Source: Burhinus oedicnemus
Taxonomy: Eukaryota > Chordata > Aves > Charadriiformes > Burhinidae
Assembly: GCA_008921705.1 (NCBI GenBank)
Contig: VFFE01006859.1
Location: forward strand, 203,708 to 267,707
DNA: 64,000 nucleotides
Reading direction: 5' to 3'
Of this stretch, positions 35,155-46,957 are shown one piece after another. The notes below the pieces were generated by a model. That model ran no database searches. It worked only from the letters and a program-made list of their open reading frames with translations, and was not told where the DNA came from. The first letter of the stretch is position 1. Each line of letters opens with the position of its first letter. The position numbers and the translations under genes were made by a program.

Positions 35155-36130
35155 GGTAATCTGCTCCAGGGTTTCATTATCCTTGCTGCTGGAAAGCGGT
35201 ATTGTCCCCCGCTAGAGTTTAGTGTGAATCTTATTAACTTCAATTTTAAGCCCACTGCGTCTTCTGTCTTTTGAGAAACTGAGAACAAATTGATCCCCTT
35301 CTCTTTGCAATAGCCTACTAGCTACTTTGGTTCTTAGGAAGTCCTCTTTCTGCCTTCCCTTCTTAAAATGTAACCAAGTCCAGCTCATTCTGTATTTATT
35401 GTAGGCCATTTTTAATGTTCCTCTTCTTGGATCTATATCAGGTGCTTTCTTGAAATATGATGCTTCAGTGAAGGTACAGTATTTAGTTTGTAAGTGTAGT
35501 ACAAGGTGGAGCAAAAAAGATTACTTCACTTATTCTGGAAGTTGTGATTGTACACTTCAGTGACGTTTGCCTATTTTGCAGTTGTCTGACATTGACAGTT
35601 CAGCTTGGGATTTAGACACTATTCATTTTCTTAAAGACTACTACTTAGATTTCCCATTGCCTTTTTACATAAGCTTTGTGCTTGTCCCCACTGGATTTCA
35701 TTCCTCTTCTGTCAGTTTCTTTAATTTGTAAAATTGGTTTAAATTTTAATTTTGTCCTTCCTAGCTCTTCATCACTGGCATATTTAATAAATGTGTTTTG
35801 TATTCAGCATACACGTTGTTGATGCAAACAATGAATAGAATTAAATTCCATTGTAATAAACCTTTTGTTTGATATAACTCTCAGAATTGCTTTCCAGGGA
35901 GTTCTGTCCCTGCCACATATTTTTGTCCTAGACTGTGTTTTTATCTGGCTTACGACACTAATTGGAAATGTTGTCTAAAGTCATACTTTTAAATTTTTTT
36001 TAAAAAAAGCATTTCCTTCTTACTATTCCTATTCAAAGTCATTACTGTATTTTAGAGGGAAATTAGTCTGTTTTGCTCCAACTTGATTGAGACAGTAATG
36101 CTGTCTGCTAATCTTCTATGTGTTTAAAGG
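35155..36130 (-). mobile_element. Ancient CR1 LINE remnant (minus strand, about 1 kb)
   Basis: By eye, the plus strand follows the inverted order of old sauropsid CR1 consensus wording: 'gctccagggtttcattatcc' (35164 onward), 'ttttaagcccactgcgtctt', 'gaacaaattgatcccc', 'tttcttgaaatatgatgctt' (35447-35466), 'aattttaattttgtccttcc', 'acaatgaatagaattaaa', and near 36057 'gggaaattagtctgttttgc'. Collinearity over nearly 1 kb is the main support; individual matches are weak and there are many indels. This is much older than the other CR1 copies here. Confidence 0.6.
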
Positions 36131-37109
36131 TAACTTGTGGCAACATCTAGCAACTCTTCTGAACTACTTTTTGCACTGTACTTGTCTCCTGTGAGATTTC
36201 CTCTGCCCAGAGTAGCAAATGATTGATGGGGACAGAACTCTTCAGCATTGGGGTTGTCACAGCTCTGGAAAACTTTTGACCCAAATATAAGTCTTGTCTT
36301 CAGACTTTTGAAGCTGCTGCAGTATCAACCTTAGCGTGTTGCCTTGCTGGTGACTACGAAAATGACTAGAACTCATGTTTACTGTTAATTGCTAGTATTA
36401 ATAAAACAGTGATCAGCACTAATTCAGTTGGGAATTGATTGTTCTTATTCACTCATCATTGTAATTTACAGATAACTGTGAAACTTAGTAAGTTTTTGAG
36501 ACAAGGAGGTGCATGTTATGAAAATGATCACCTGAGCAGCAGTTCTTCTAGTTGTCTGGAAGAGAACTTAGTGATTTACCCAAGCAAATTTGCTTACTCC
36601 TTTCATGCAGACCTTGCTGCTTCCTTTTTAATCTGGCTTATCATATCATGTTGGGGTGGGTTTTTGGCTGCTTCTGGTATTTCATTCTGGAAAACAGACT
36701 GCCTAATAAGATTTTCTTTAAAATGCAGGAGCTAGTCTCTTCTTTGTGTAGGAGCCAGGCAGAGAAGCCCTGGGGGAGAAAAAGAGAGTGGAAGTGTCGG
36801 TAGCATCACCTAGGACTGTACAGTGTTATAAGATATAGCAGCTATTGTAACTCTCTCATGTTATTAAGGTGCTTTTTAATTTCTGTTAACTAGCTGCCTA
36901 ATTTAAAGTAATTGCCAGTCCTCTTGAATAGGATATTGCTTAAATTTTTATGTAGGTTTGGGGTATTGGTTTGAGGTGGAATGGGAGAAGTTACTGTGTG
37001 AGTGGGAGAATTTGCTGTGTAATGCCATTACACTGATAGAGATTAAATCTGTAGACCCAGCCAGTGGCAAAAATAGGGATAAAATTGTGAGCTTACTCTT
37101 GATTTTTAT

Positions 37110-37193
37110 TTTTTTTTTTGAGAAGACTTTGTGAAGGAAAGAAAGAAAAAAAAAAAAACCCAAAAAAAACCAAACCAAAACCAACCCAAACCT
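37110..37193. repeat. Low-complexity T-run then A/C-rich tract
   Basis: T-rich (37101-37121) followed by 'gaaagaaag', an A-run and repeated 'aaacc' words to about 37193. Simple-sequence DNA with no other signal. Confidence 0.7.
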
Positions 37194-38570
37194 CTGCCAG
37201 CTCAGCTCTGGTGATCAAGGAAGCTCAATGGAAACTGTAGAGAGCTGGTTGAACTGAATGATTTCTGCCTTCAGGTGTCTTGGCAGTTTTCATGTATTGC
37301 ATTCTAAGTCAGCAAGAGTAAAGCATTTCCTCCCAGAGTTTGGTGCAGCCATGGTAGTGAATCGAGCTAATAACATACAGACTCTACTGCTCTCTGTGCA
37401 GAACAAGACCCGATTAAAGCAAGGGAACCTGTATTCTTTAATGTATCTAGTATTGCATTCAATTTGCTGCCTGTGGAAGTGTTTATAACCCAAACTTCTA
37501 GTGCTGAACTACATTGGATGTCTTAATGTTCCTGGTTGCCATAGAAGGTCCCTTCAGAGTTGCTGAACAAGGTTTTCAAACACTGTGTATGAGCCTGATT
37601 GTATGAATTAAGGGTCTAATTTGGACTGCCTAAATGATAAAGTAATTCAGCCTTGAAAAAACTACTACATTTCCCCTCTAAATTTAGGGGAACTATTTAG
37701 GAAACGGAAGCATTTGGGGGTTTTGTTCAAGATGGCATGGATCTTCTTTCAGAACAAATTCTAGGGTGGCAAATTCAGTAACTCTTGAAATACTTACGGT
37801 CTATTACATGATCAGTGCTTGAGATCTCAATATGTATTGACTAAAAAGTATAAAATGGGTTCTTGTAAGGATCAGGCCTTTTGTCTTCAAGCTCTGAGGA
37901 CTTTGGTTCTGCTATGAAGCTTACTGTTAGGTGGCCTCCTATAAACTTCTATAAAGGTCTGGAATTCGGCCAACGGCTTAAAGTCATCTTAGAAAAAGCA
38001 GGGCGGGGGATTGGGTTTTAATTAATGAGTTAAATTTAATGTCTTAAACCTCTTATTTTCTTTAAAAATTAACCGTTTTCTAACAGACTACTAATGTAAA
38101 GTGGACATACCAGAAATGTTACATTAATGAAGCTACATGTCAGTTGTGAAAGTGTATTAATTCAGGTTGGAGTATGGCTCTGAGTGTCTACAAACAGAGA
38201 GATGCCAAACATGCTGGCTTAGTAGTGGGGAAACTTTGAATGCCATATGAAGAATAATGCTGAGGTGGGGAAAGCAATGACCAGGTGCAACTTCAATTTC
38301 TGAAGTCAAAATAGTGAAGGACTGGTGAAACAAACCGTGATATTCATGATTGACTTGAGACTATACTTCCCAACTCTGAAGTGACTTCTTATTGATAATG
38401 CTGGCCATATGGTTCCTGGTGATGTTTGGTACTGGAGGGAAATGGCATCTTCAGGATGTCAGAGTGCATGGAGGAGCTGACCTCTCTGAGACCAGTTATT
38501 TTCTGCAAACAAGTAAACTTGAAAGTAGGTGAGTGAAAGAAGGAGGCGTACTTCACAAAACACTAATCAA

Positions 38571-38606
38571 ATATATATTATATATTTTTTTATATATTTT
38601 TTTTTC
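38571..38606. repeat. AT-rich simple repeat
   Basis: Alternating AT followed by T-runs ('atatatatta', 'tatatttttt'). Self-complementary and likely variable in length. Confidence 0.8.
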
Positions 38607-39622
38607 AAATTCTCACCTAAAGTCTAAAAATGTCAATGGAAAGAGCTTGCTGACTTACAGATTTCCATTTCTAAGACTTGGGCACGTTATGCTTTTAGAT
38701 GTGTGTTAAATAAAATTTTTGAGGTATTAATATAGGAAAAAGCTGTTGTTTTTTTTTTTTCTTTAACCAAGTAGCCTATTTCTAACTTGTTTTTTGAGCT
38801 GGCTTTTGTTTAAGTAGCAAATAGATTTGTATATGTGTTTGTGTATTTTCAAACTGGAAAGTTGCTACTTGCAATTTTTTTACTTTATTTCCATGTATCT
38901 CTGCACGCAGGCTGTGGTTGAGAATGTGGGAGTGGATGGAATAGCAACTGATGGTGTTTGCTTGAGGAACACCTCAGAGTAAGAGGGGAAAGAGGAGAAG
39001 CAGTGTAGGAACACGCTGTGAGCCCAAAGCGAGAGCAAAGTCTGGAAGACAGCAGAATAGAACAGGGAGCAGAAATAAAGCTACAGTATTGTAAAGTGAA
39101 GGAAGGATCAAAATGATGCAATTTGAAAGTTAATTTTTTCTGAATAAAATTGGTTTAGAGTTTAAAGCTCTCCATATTTTTTTTTGTACTTGCTGGAAGA
39201 GAAAGATGTGGACATAATGAGAAACTTCAAGTACCAGCTAGTTTGAGCTCCTGTCCTACATAGGTCTTTTCTTTGGCATAGGTTTTTTAAGTCAGATAAG
39301 TGTTGTAATAAGAGACCCAAATGTTAAATTAAGCATCTTCAGGTCCTACGCTGTAAATCCCCAGTAGCACAGTTGTCATGTAATATTTTCATCCTTCAAC
39401 AAGACTTTAATTTTCAGTGATGGAAGTAGGACCATTATTTTCCAAGAAGCTTCAAATGTGATAACTTCTATAACTGCAAAAACTTCATGTTTTCATGCCA
39501 GAAAAGCCTCTGTCAGGCTAAAGCTATATCTTTTCTGTTGCTGACTTAACAACGTTCAGATGGGAAGAGTAGCTTTATGAAATATTTTATGTTGTTCTCT
39601 ACTGCTAGTTGTTTGGATTTAT

Positions 39623-40380
39623 TATAGAATCATGTAGGTAGGAGGGGACTTCTGGCAGTCATTTAGCCCAAACCCCTGCTCAAAAGTCAGTCTAACCAGA
39701 GCAGGTTGCTCTGGGCTTTGCCCAGAAGTTTTGACTAACTCCAAGGATGGAGATACCACAGTGTCTCTGAGCAAGCTCTTCAAGTGTTTGACCATCCTCA
39801 TGGGAAAAGAGCTTTTCTTCTCACCTAGCTGAAATTTCCCATTTTTCAACTTATGTTCATTTCCTCCTGTCTTATTGCTGTGTGCATCCAAAAAGAGTCT
39901 GGTTATGGCTTCTCTATATGCTCCCACATGAAAATAACAGAGCAATAAGGTCTACCTGGTTGCTGCCTTGTCCCCAAGCTGAACAAACCTAGCTCACTTG
40001 GCCACTCATAGTGTGTCATATGTCCCAGTCCCTTGATCATCTTGGTAGCCCTCTGCTGACAGTCCCCATTATACCAAGGTCCATTTTTTGCTGGTGAGCC
40101 CAAAACTGGACATATCACTGCAGATGCTGTTTCACCAGCGCTAAATGCGGGAGTGAGGGGAAATCACTTCCCCCAATGTGCTGGCTAGCTCCTGCTAGCA
40201 TAGCCTGATACTTGGTTAGCCTGCTTCACTTGCAAAGGGCACAATTTTGGCTGTTATTCAACAGTGTCCACCAGGAACCCCAGATCCTTTTCTGAAGAGC
40301 TGTTTCCTAGCCACTCAGTGCCCAGCCTGTCTTGTTGTACATTCTTACTTCACCGCAGGTGCGAGTTTTTTCTTTTACTT
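39623..40380 (-). mobile_element. CR1 LINE, host element, 3' segment (minus strand)
   Basis: Inverted CR1: the tail starts near 39623 ('tagaatcatgtagg', 'aggggacttctgg') and continues through the C-terminal RT region ('cctcatgggaaaagagc', 'catttcctcctgtctta', 'agcccaaaactggaca') to 'ccagatccttttctgaagag' and the 'gtgcgagttttttc' zone at 40360-40380. It stops at a second CR1 insertion and resumes at 41494. It is the same subfamily as the plus-strand copy at 46958-47785. Confidence 0.85.
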
Positions 40381-40477
40381 AGAATCACGGAATGATTTGG
40401 GTTGGAAGGGACCTTAAAGATCTTCTAGCTCCACGCCCTTGCTCATGGGCAGGGATACTTTCCACTAGGCTCGATCT
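40381..40477 (-). mobile_element. CR1 LINE 3'-end fragment, inverted (part of a head-to-head pair)
   Basis: The plus strand reads 'agaatcacggaatgattt', 'gttggaagggaccttaaaga', 'gctcatgggcagggatac', 'tttccactaggctcga': a clean inverted CR1 tail of the same subfamily as the plus copy that follows. It pairs with 41376-41466 as an inverted repeat of about 90 bp. The junction with the plus copy lies in 'ctcaaagtgg' (40475-40484), where both parent sequences share CAAAG/AAG-type bases. Confidence 0.8.
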
Positions 40478-41467
40478 CAAAGTGGAGACCAGTGACGTTC
40501 CTCAGGAGTCTGTACTGGGACTGGTGCTGTTCAACATCTTTGTCAGCAACACGGACAGTGGAATTGAGGGCACCCTCAGCAAGTTTGCTGATGACACCAA
40601 GCTGTGTGGTGCAGTTGACATGCTGGAGGGAAGGGATGCCATCCAGAGGGACCTGGACAGGCTTGAGAGGTGGGCCTCTGCAAACCTCATGAAGTTCAAC
40701 AAGGCCAAGTGCAAGGTCCTGCATGTGGGTCATGGCAATCCCAAGCACAAATACAGGTTGGGCAGAGAATGGATTGAGAGCATCTCTGGCAAGAAGGACT
40801 TGAGGGTGTTGGTTGATGAGAAGCTCAACAGGAGCCGGCAATGTGCACTTGCAGCCCAGAAGGCCAACCGCATCCTGGGCTGCATCAAAAGAAGCATGGC
40901 CAGCAGGTGGAGGGAGGCGATTCTGCCCCTCTACTCTGCTCTCATGAGACCCCCACCTGGAGTACTGCATCCAGCTCTGGGGCCCCCAACATAAGAAGGA
41001 CATGGACCTGTTGGAGTGGGTCCAGAGGAGGACCACGAAGATGATCAGAGGATTAGAGCACCTCTGCTATGAGGACAGGCTGAGAGAGTTGGGGTTGTTC
41101 GGCTTGGAGAAGAGAAGAGTCTGGGGAGACCTTATTGTGCCCTTAAAGGGGGCCTGCAGGAAAGATGAGGAGGGACTCTTTATCAGGGACCATAGTGTTA
41201 GGGTGAGGGGTAATGGTTTTAAACTGGAAGAGGGTAAATTTAGGTTAGATATTAGGCAGAAATTCATTACTGTGAGGGTGGTGAGACCCTGGAACAGGTT
41301 GCCCAGAGAAGCTGTAGATGCCCCATCCTTGGAAGTGTTCAAGGCCAAGTTGGATGGGTCTTTGAGTAACCTGGTCTAGTGGAAGGTGTCCCTGCCCATG
41401 GCAGGGAGGTTGGAACTAGATGATCTATAAGGTCCCTTCCAACTAACTACTCTATGATTCTATGATC
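40478..41467 (+). mobile_element. CR1 LINE, 5'-truncated, plus strand, nested in another CR1
   Basis: Starts inside the RT just before the PQ(E)[12 protein letters not shown] segment; the FADDT catalytic motif is at 40584-40598, followed by the thumb and C-terminal regions and a 3' tail with 'ctctatgattctatga'. A one-base C insertion in 'gagaccccc' near 40948-40955 shifts the frame, and about 12 bp appear lost near 41140. It resembles the younger avian CR1 classes and is less decayed than its host. Inactive because truncated and frameshifted. Confidence 0.92.
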
Positions 41468-41493
41468 AGGTTGCCCTCACAGTAAACTACTTG

Positions 41494-41935
41494 CTGTGGT
41501 TGATCTTCATGAGGTTCCCATCAACACAGTTCTGTTGCCTCTTGAGGTTGCTCTGAATAGAAGCACTGCTCGCTGGAGTATTGTCGTCTCTCCAATTTGG
41601 GGTTGTCCATGAACCTGCTGAGACCAGACTCTGTCCCGTCATCTAGGTTGTTAATACTGATTGGCATCACTGTCGGTTCTTGAGTGACACCACAGGTAAT
41701 CAGCCACCAGCTGGACTTTGCATCACTGCTTACCCCTACTTGCAGCCCAGTAGGCCATCTCACTATATTGCCCTGTCACCTAGTCCATATCTCACCACTG
41801 TGGCTGTAATGACGCTATGGGAGAATGTATCTAAGTCCTTGCTGAGATCAATGCAAACAACATCCACTGCTCCAGGGAAGATTGCTTAGTTGCCTTCCCA
41901 GGGACGGAGATGAGAATGACCAGCCTGTAGCTTCT
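41494..41935 (-). mobile_element. CR1 LINE, host element, 5' segment (minus strand)
   Basis: Resumes the host element at 'gatcttcatgaggttccc' (41503 onward), then 'aacctgctgagaccagactc', 'accaccagctggac'-like wording, 'tgctccagggaagattgc' and 'gcttcttgaatcctccttg' near 41930. The same words in reverse complement occur in order at 46980-47470, which proves the subfamily and orientation. Its 5' truncation point is near 41935. Confidence 0.83.
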
Positions 41936-44900
41936 TGAATCCTCCTTGAAGGTAAGTGTGAGGTTTGCTTTTTATTTATGGAGAATGGGGAGAAAAATTA
42001 CAATGGAGATGCTGCAATGTGCTGATGTAGATATTTTAACTACTCCCTATACTTCAATTTAAGAATTCCTTGAACATGATCAGAAGCTATAATTATTAAA
42101 TAAAGGAAGGACAGACGCAATGATTTTTTTGCTGTGAGCATTACTTCAGTTTGTCAAAATAAACAACTTACTACCAGCAATAACTTTTTAAACGTTTTAT
42201 GGTATGTCCATGACATCCAATGTAAAGCTGGTCTCAAGCATGTATTGTAAATACATTCCTTTGTACATTTCTCTGACGACTGGGATGGTATGCTTCTCTG
42301 GTGCCAGGAAGGGTCCACTTTTCCTTATTAAACTGAGCTTAGTCAATAAAATATAACTTGAATAGCAATTCAGTAAATAAGAGGTGGTCCCATGTTTGTC
42401 TTTTTGTTGTTGTTGATACTTGGGCTCCTAGTGTTCTGTAATACTTACACAGTTACAGGATGTGTTGAGTCAAGCATTTCTATTCAAATTATTTTTGTCC
42501 AGAAAGCTAATGCTTTTATAGTTTTCCATATTCACATTGCAGACAGTGTTCTTCAGAGCTCTTTAACTTCCATCTACAGTGATAACTTTCTTTATTGAAC
42601 TGTTCATAGTTAAATTTTAGTGTAAAACCTTAATTGTAATGTGTTAACATGAAATAGCTTCCCAGAGTTTATAATAAAAGAACATAACTGTTTTGCCTTT
42701 CTTTTTCCTATTCCGAAGTTGAGTTACTGGAATGAACTTTCAATGTAGGTAAGATGATTTTGTGCAAGGTTCAAAACTTCTGTATTAAATCTTCTGTACA
42801 GAATCCACAAAAGAGGAACAAATATAGAGGCAAAGAACTCGTGTTTATACCTTTACATTTCTTTTAAATGGACTTTAAAGTCTTAAAAACACTAGGAAAA
42901 ATTCAGAAGATGCGATCTTCAAAACTCTTCTTAATCAGTCTACTTATTAAGCTACTGGGGAGAGACCTCAAATAATTAGTTTGTGTGCGTATGCATTTTT
43001 TACTAATTAACTTTTCTTTTGTGAAGTAAAGGTTTAAAGTCTCCGTTTAAAGACTTGTATCACGAACTTCGGCTCAACTGTGTTAAAGTGGTCGTGCTGT
43101 TTTTAACAAGGTGTTAAAACCTGAAAATGCCTGCTGAAATGTTTTCCTCCAAATAGAGAATTTGGCTGCCAAAATGAAAGGAGTAACTGAAAATAGCTTT
43201 TCCTAAAAAGCCCGGGTCCTCTGTAACACATTACCTTCTCGAGCAAAGTCTTCTTTTTGATCTCTGGTCTCCTGCATCTGTTGTCCAAAGCTGGCAGGTC
43301 AATAAGCATGTAAATGTACGTTGGGTTTTGCAGCACTGCCTCTGACATCTGCAGATTATTTCTTATTAGTGTATATCTCTTTTCCTTTTGATTAAATTGC
43401 CAAATATCTGACAATGGGATAAAGAATCCTATTGTGATATGGGTTAGTAGCAGGCATCTAAATGGCTCCTGGGCATTGCTATAGAGTAATAGTAAAACTG
43501 ATGGACTGCATCTGACAAACAGATTGACTGGGAAGCTTAAGTGTGGCCACACAGAATTGCAGCTTTGATTAGGAGAGCAGTGGGAATGGTAGATGTTTAT
43601 CATTCTTGTTTCATGCTCTGTTACTTGTATTTCAGTCCATTATCGGGTAGTTCCAAAGGAAATATTAAAAATAAACAAAACATAAAAATCAAGTGAATTA
43701 GGAAGGATTCATAGCAAGAAGGTCATTGCAGTTGCGTTGATATTTTAAACAAAATCACAAGTTGTGGATCATTTCAAGAGCTAAATTTGGTACTATACGA
43801 CTAAATGACTTTCACTTTGTGTCATATGTATAGATAACAAAAGAGCTTAAAAGGACGTGTGGAAAAAGGGAAGTTTCTCTTCCACAATCAAGTTTTCTGC
43901 AAAGAAGTATCCTATTTCTTGTATTATCCAGGTTACATCCTATACTTCTGATTTACCTTCTTGTCAGCCTCATGTTGCCTGTTCTCCCACATCGCTGTCC
44001 TTTGTATCTTGCCAGCTCTCTTGCTTTTGTTTTATATGTTTTTCTTGTGTGACTCATCCTCTTTGCATTTTAGCCACTTGCTTTGCGTACGGAATGAGCT
44101 GCTTGGAGTAGTCCTCATCTCTGTTGGGCTTGTTTGGCAAGCTGCAGGCTTGAATTTTTCGATTCTGTTGAGCTTGTCTGCCCTGCTTTTGGATTTTTAG
44201 TTGTTTGGCCTTGCAAGGGCTAACAGAATTGACTGTTTTAATCTGTCCTAAATTCTTTGTTTTATTCTTCCCTCTGTTCTTAGCAGTGCACAAAACTGAT
44301 AAGGAAAAATAACTGTTCTCTTCACCCTACCTGAAAAGACAGGGGACAGAAAAGATGCGTTTCTGTGTAACTCCTCTGTGTTTCTATCTGCTTCGTGAAG
44401 CTGCTGCTCAGAGGGCTTTTATACCTGTTTCCCTTTGATTTGTATTCAGTTTCTGCTAGGATAAAGTATTAAACAGTTACAAGTTGTCTCTATAGCGCAT
44501 GCTACAGTCTTTTGTTTTTATGATATCTTGGAGAAGAAGGTATTTAAGATTAGTGTTGACAGAGTTGGCAGAAAAATTTCGTGCTTTACTATCAGCTATT
44601 GGTTGGCAGTACTGAAACCCAGCTCTGCAGGGTGAGCCACCAGTATCATCCTGAGGCAGGGAGGAGGGCAGTCATTCCCAGCAGGTGAAGGAGGGTAGAT
44701 AGATCCTGGCTTTGTCCTCCTGCCACAGAGGGAAAGAAGGAAGGTTGCTAATGTTTCTGTAATCTGGGGAAAAAAAGGCGATGGTTTGATGGGACTAGAA
44801 AGGTAAAGAGGAAGATTTAGGTACGAGTAGGGAGGGAGATACCCCTGGGGTACACAGAGGGAAAAGTGATTTCATGATAGAAGCAATAAGCAAGGAGATC

Positions 44901-46199
44901 CAAATAGAACATCTGTTTGCATTAAAACACAGGAATGCACATAGCTCTATCAAGTCAATTTTCAGCAGGTGTTTTGGTTCTGTGGTGGCTTGTTCAATCT
45001 CATAGTCAAATTTTAATTTTGCTAAAATTTTTGAGAACTAATTTTAAGCAGTTAGCTTATGCTTTCTTGTTATCTTTTAATAGATACTTGTTTGCTTTCT
45101 GCTTCTTGAATTCACATCTTGTATCTGAATGCTGATTTTTTTTTTTTTTTATCTGAGTCATGGGTTAGAAATTAAGAGTAACGCAGCCCATGAAAAATGA
45201 TAAATGTCTAATTCCAGGACCTGGAGACCCATGAGCAACATGGTGTATAAATGCACAGAAGCTGACTTCATTACATGGTGGTTCTCCTCCCCTTTCTCTT
45301 TGGAGCCCTTTCATTCTCTTCTGGCCTCTTAGTTGTATTGCTCCCTGGTCAGCCTGGTGCCTGCATGGTAGTGGCAGTGGCTGCAGCAATGATTGATGTG
45401 GAGACTAAATTGTTAGACATAGTGAGTATTTCATGGAGCAGTTAGTCTGCAAACCTGAAGATGGAGAAGCCGTTTTTTATGTGGTTCTGACCATTGTGTG
45501 CAGGATCTGGTTCAAAGTGTTTCTGTCAAACGGTTGTTCTGTAAAATGTATTTAAATCTTTGATGGGATCAAACAGTTCTACCTCTGAAAATCCCGTGCT
45601 TTGAGGGTTTTGTTTTTTAGAGAAAACTACTTAAAATGAAAAAGCATACTGAAGACAATTTATAAAAGTAAAATTCTTGCAAGTGGCATGGGAACTACTT
45701 GAAGATGCCGCGTGGGAGTCTTTGAGAAAATGTATGTACCCATCGAAGATACTAAGTCCAAAAAGAAACTGGCATGGCATAGCTAAACAGCAGGGTAAAA
45801 GAGGTAGTTATACAAAGCAGCTTTCACCGTTTTTTTAAAGGTCAAGTTTTGTCTGCAAGAGCAAAGTACAAAGGTTCATAAATTCTGGCAGGATAAGGTA
45901 AAAATGCAGTACAGCTAAAAGATATTTGAGGAACAATTTGCAGAAGGTATAAGATTAGTTGTTTTGAAACACACTGGGAATGAGAAGCACATTAGAGAAT
46001 GCATAGGACTAATAGATGATCTCCAGTATCCTCTGGAAATAAAGCTCTATCAAAAAAGAAGCTATTGTTTTACCTCTTGCGTCTGTGCTCATCTTTGAGC
46101 TTTGAAGAAGTTTTGATCTGGAACCTTTCATTATGGAGGATGTATCAAAGGATTGCTTTTCAAATTGAAGTGTTGGTAGAAGCTATTATGGAACAAGTT

Positions 46200-46690
46200 C
46201 AAAAAAAAAAAAGAAAGGCATAAACCAGATGGTATTTAAAGGTGCCAGTTGCCAGAACCAGATGGTATTTAAAGGAGCTCAAGAATTAAACAACCAAACT
46301 ACTAAATGTGGATGTGACCTCCTGCTTAAAACTTGGTATTTGGAAAATTTGAAAGTAATTTTTAAAAAGACCTTTACTACTTACTAGTAAGTTTAACATC
46401 TGCAGTGGGAAAAACTAGGAGAAACTATTACAGGGAATAAAATTAGTGGATAGTTAACTAATACAACACAGTGGGAGGACTGTGTGGCTTTGCAATAGGA
46501 AATAATGCCTGAATAATCTTGTAGGATTCTGGAAAGGAGTTAAAAATCATGTTCATAAAGGAAATCTGGTGGTTGTAGTCTGCTTACGTTGCCAAGGGTG
46601 TTCAGTAAGGCTTTCCATCAAAAGCTCTGTGGGAACCTAAGCTGCTATCAAATGAGAAGAAAGGTCATGTCATGGGTGGAGAAATATTCT
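46200..46690 (+). mobile_element. Old CR1-like LINE fragment (RT fingers/palm region, plus strand)
   Basis: Broken translation recalls the CR1 RT domain: a PDGI-like motif (twice, see the 20-bp duplication), then about 46415 'gggaaaaactaggagaaac' corresponding to the PGKIMER-type segment, and about 46570-46640 a 'gttgccaagggtgttcagtaaggctttccat' type region corresponding to the YLDLSKAF segment. Stops in every frame. It lies just 5' of a younger CR1 in the same orientation. Identification by eye only. Confidence 0.5.
46223..46275 (+). repeat. 20-bp direct duplication within the old LINE
   Basis: The 20-bp word that starts AACCAGATGG and ends TTTAAAGG occurs exactly at 46223-46242 and 46256-46275 (33-bp period). 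The two copies are identical even though the surrounding LINE is heavily mutated, so the duplication is recent or the result of gene conversion. Confidence 0.9.
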
Positions 46691-46957
46691 TCCTCTGTTT
46701 TATTTTTAATATGTTCATTATTTATTTTCTAAAATGCTGACACATAAAGGTAAAGGGATATCATCTGGGAAGAAGATGAATACTGAGATAACAATACTAC
46801 GAATTGTGAAGAAAAAGCTGACTCTGAGGACTTGCAGGAAGACTTTTTTAGGTAAGTGCTAAAATGACAGTTGGCTTGCTTTGTTGATAAATGTGTAGTG
46901 ATGTATACAAACCATCCTAGCTTTACTTATACAGTATGGGCTCTGAGATGACATTAT

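Noticed and set aside
40381..41467. Ordinary twin-priming 5' inversion of one CR1
   Set aside because: The inverted part is a second copy of the 3' tail, not the missing upstream part, so the standard model does not fit.
43103..43603. 166-codon minus-strand open frame in HS6ST3 intron 1
   Set aside because: Composition looks like translated AT-rich intron and no motif is present; it runs antisense to HS6ST3. Not supported as a gene.
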